A stretch of DNA of 63,244 nt, from the NCBI RefSeq assembly GCF_014639255.1, contig NZ_BMFV01000029.1, forward strand, positions 1 to 63,244. Reading direction: 5' to 3'. Source of the stretch: Pullulanibacillus pueri (GTDB lineage Bacteria; Bacillota; Bacilli; Bacillales; Sporolactobacillaceae). The notes beneath the pieces are model-generated. The model saw only the letters and a list, made by a program, of their open reading frames with translations. It was not told where the DNA came from and ran no database searches. Shown here piece by piece: positions 63,172 through 63,244 of this stretch (the first letter of the stretch is position 1; every line of letters starts with the position of its first letter). The translations under genes were made by a program, and so were the position numbers.

Positions 63172-63244
63172 AAATTTTGGGCTCTATTATATATGTTGGG
63201 GTTTGTAGACAATTTACAATGCTGTTTTGGTTAAGTGAAAAATA

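Overview
The window is a chromosomal segment from a low-GC, Gram-positive bacterium of the Bacillales. The evidence is AGGAGG-type ribosome binding sites with many TTG/GTG starts, an AraR-type arabinose repressor with its boxes, CcpA-type cre sites, carbohydrate ABC importers without ATPase subunits, and araM beside araBDA. I cannot name the species. Almost the whole window is a plant- or algal-polysaccharide catabolic island, and no glycosidase in it has a signal peptide. The picture is import of oligosaccharides followed by cytosolic breakdown.

Layout. (1) 1-1806: end of a ThuA-like gene and a galactose mutarotase. (2) 2295-12922: a divergent AraC regulator and sulfatase, a DUF2292/YezD-like small protein, a lipoprotein/permease/permease importer, a long GH51 arabinofuranosidase and a second sulfatase. 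(3) 13242-27836, the L-arabinose block: araR divergent from two GH51 enzymes, a Cys-rich small protein and a GH127 beta-L-arabinofuranosidase, then araM-araB-araD-araA and a sodium:solute symporter with a tiny membrane partner. (4) 27913-31779 (minus): tagaturonate reductase, altronate dehydratase and an IolB-like isomerase. (5) 32549-36925 (minus): two Gfo/Idh/MocA oxidoreductases, a TIM-barrel isomerase and a DUF993 protein, divergent from a GntR/FCD regulator and another TIM-barrel gene. (6) 38985-51202: a second importer, an oligogalacturonate-lyase-like protein, DUF2264, a TIM-barrel isomerase, a 2-hydroxyacid dehydrogenase, an esterase, GH43, an AraC regulator and a GH4 uronidase candidate. 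(7) 51708-59726: an M24-fold protein, a short UxaC-like isomerase, an AraC regulator, and a duplicated TIM-barrel plus Gfo/Idh pair around a short-chain dehydrogenase. (8) 59929-63171: GH42 beta-galactosidase, then a LacI-type regulator that lacks the start of its DNA-binding domain.

Working together: alpha- and beta-linked L-arabinofuranose would be released by GH51/GH43/GH127 and metabolised by AraA-AraB-AraD. Galacturonate-type units would be released by the PL22-like, GH4 and DUF2264 proteins and pass through UxaC-like, UxaB and UxaA steps. Galactose would come from GH42 plus GalM.

The most unusual points are: two cytosolic Cys-type sulfatases and a DUF2292 protein inside an arabinofuranosidase locus, which suggests a sulfated arabinose-containing glycan; an apparently undescribed AraC-type operator (two half-sites 22 bp apart) upstream of both the first sulfatase and the importer; a 28-bp AT-rich element shared by the DUF993 operon and the second importer; and several Gfo/Idh plus TIM-barrel modules that look like an oxidation-dependent sugar pathway. 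Functions are assigned from sequence reading only; no database search was run.
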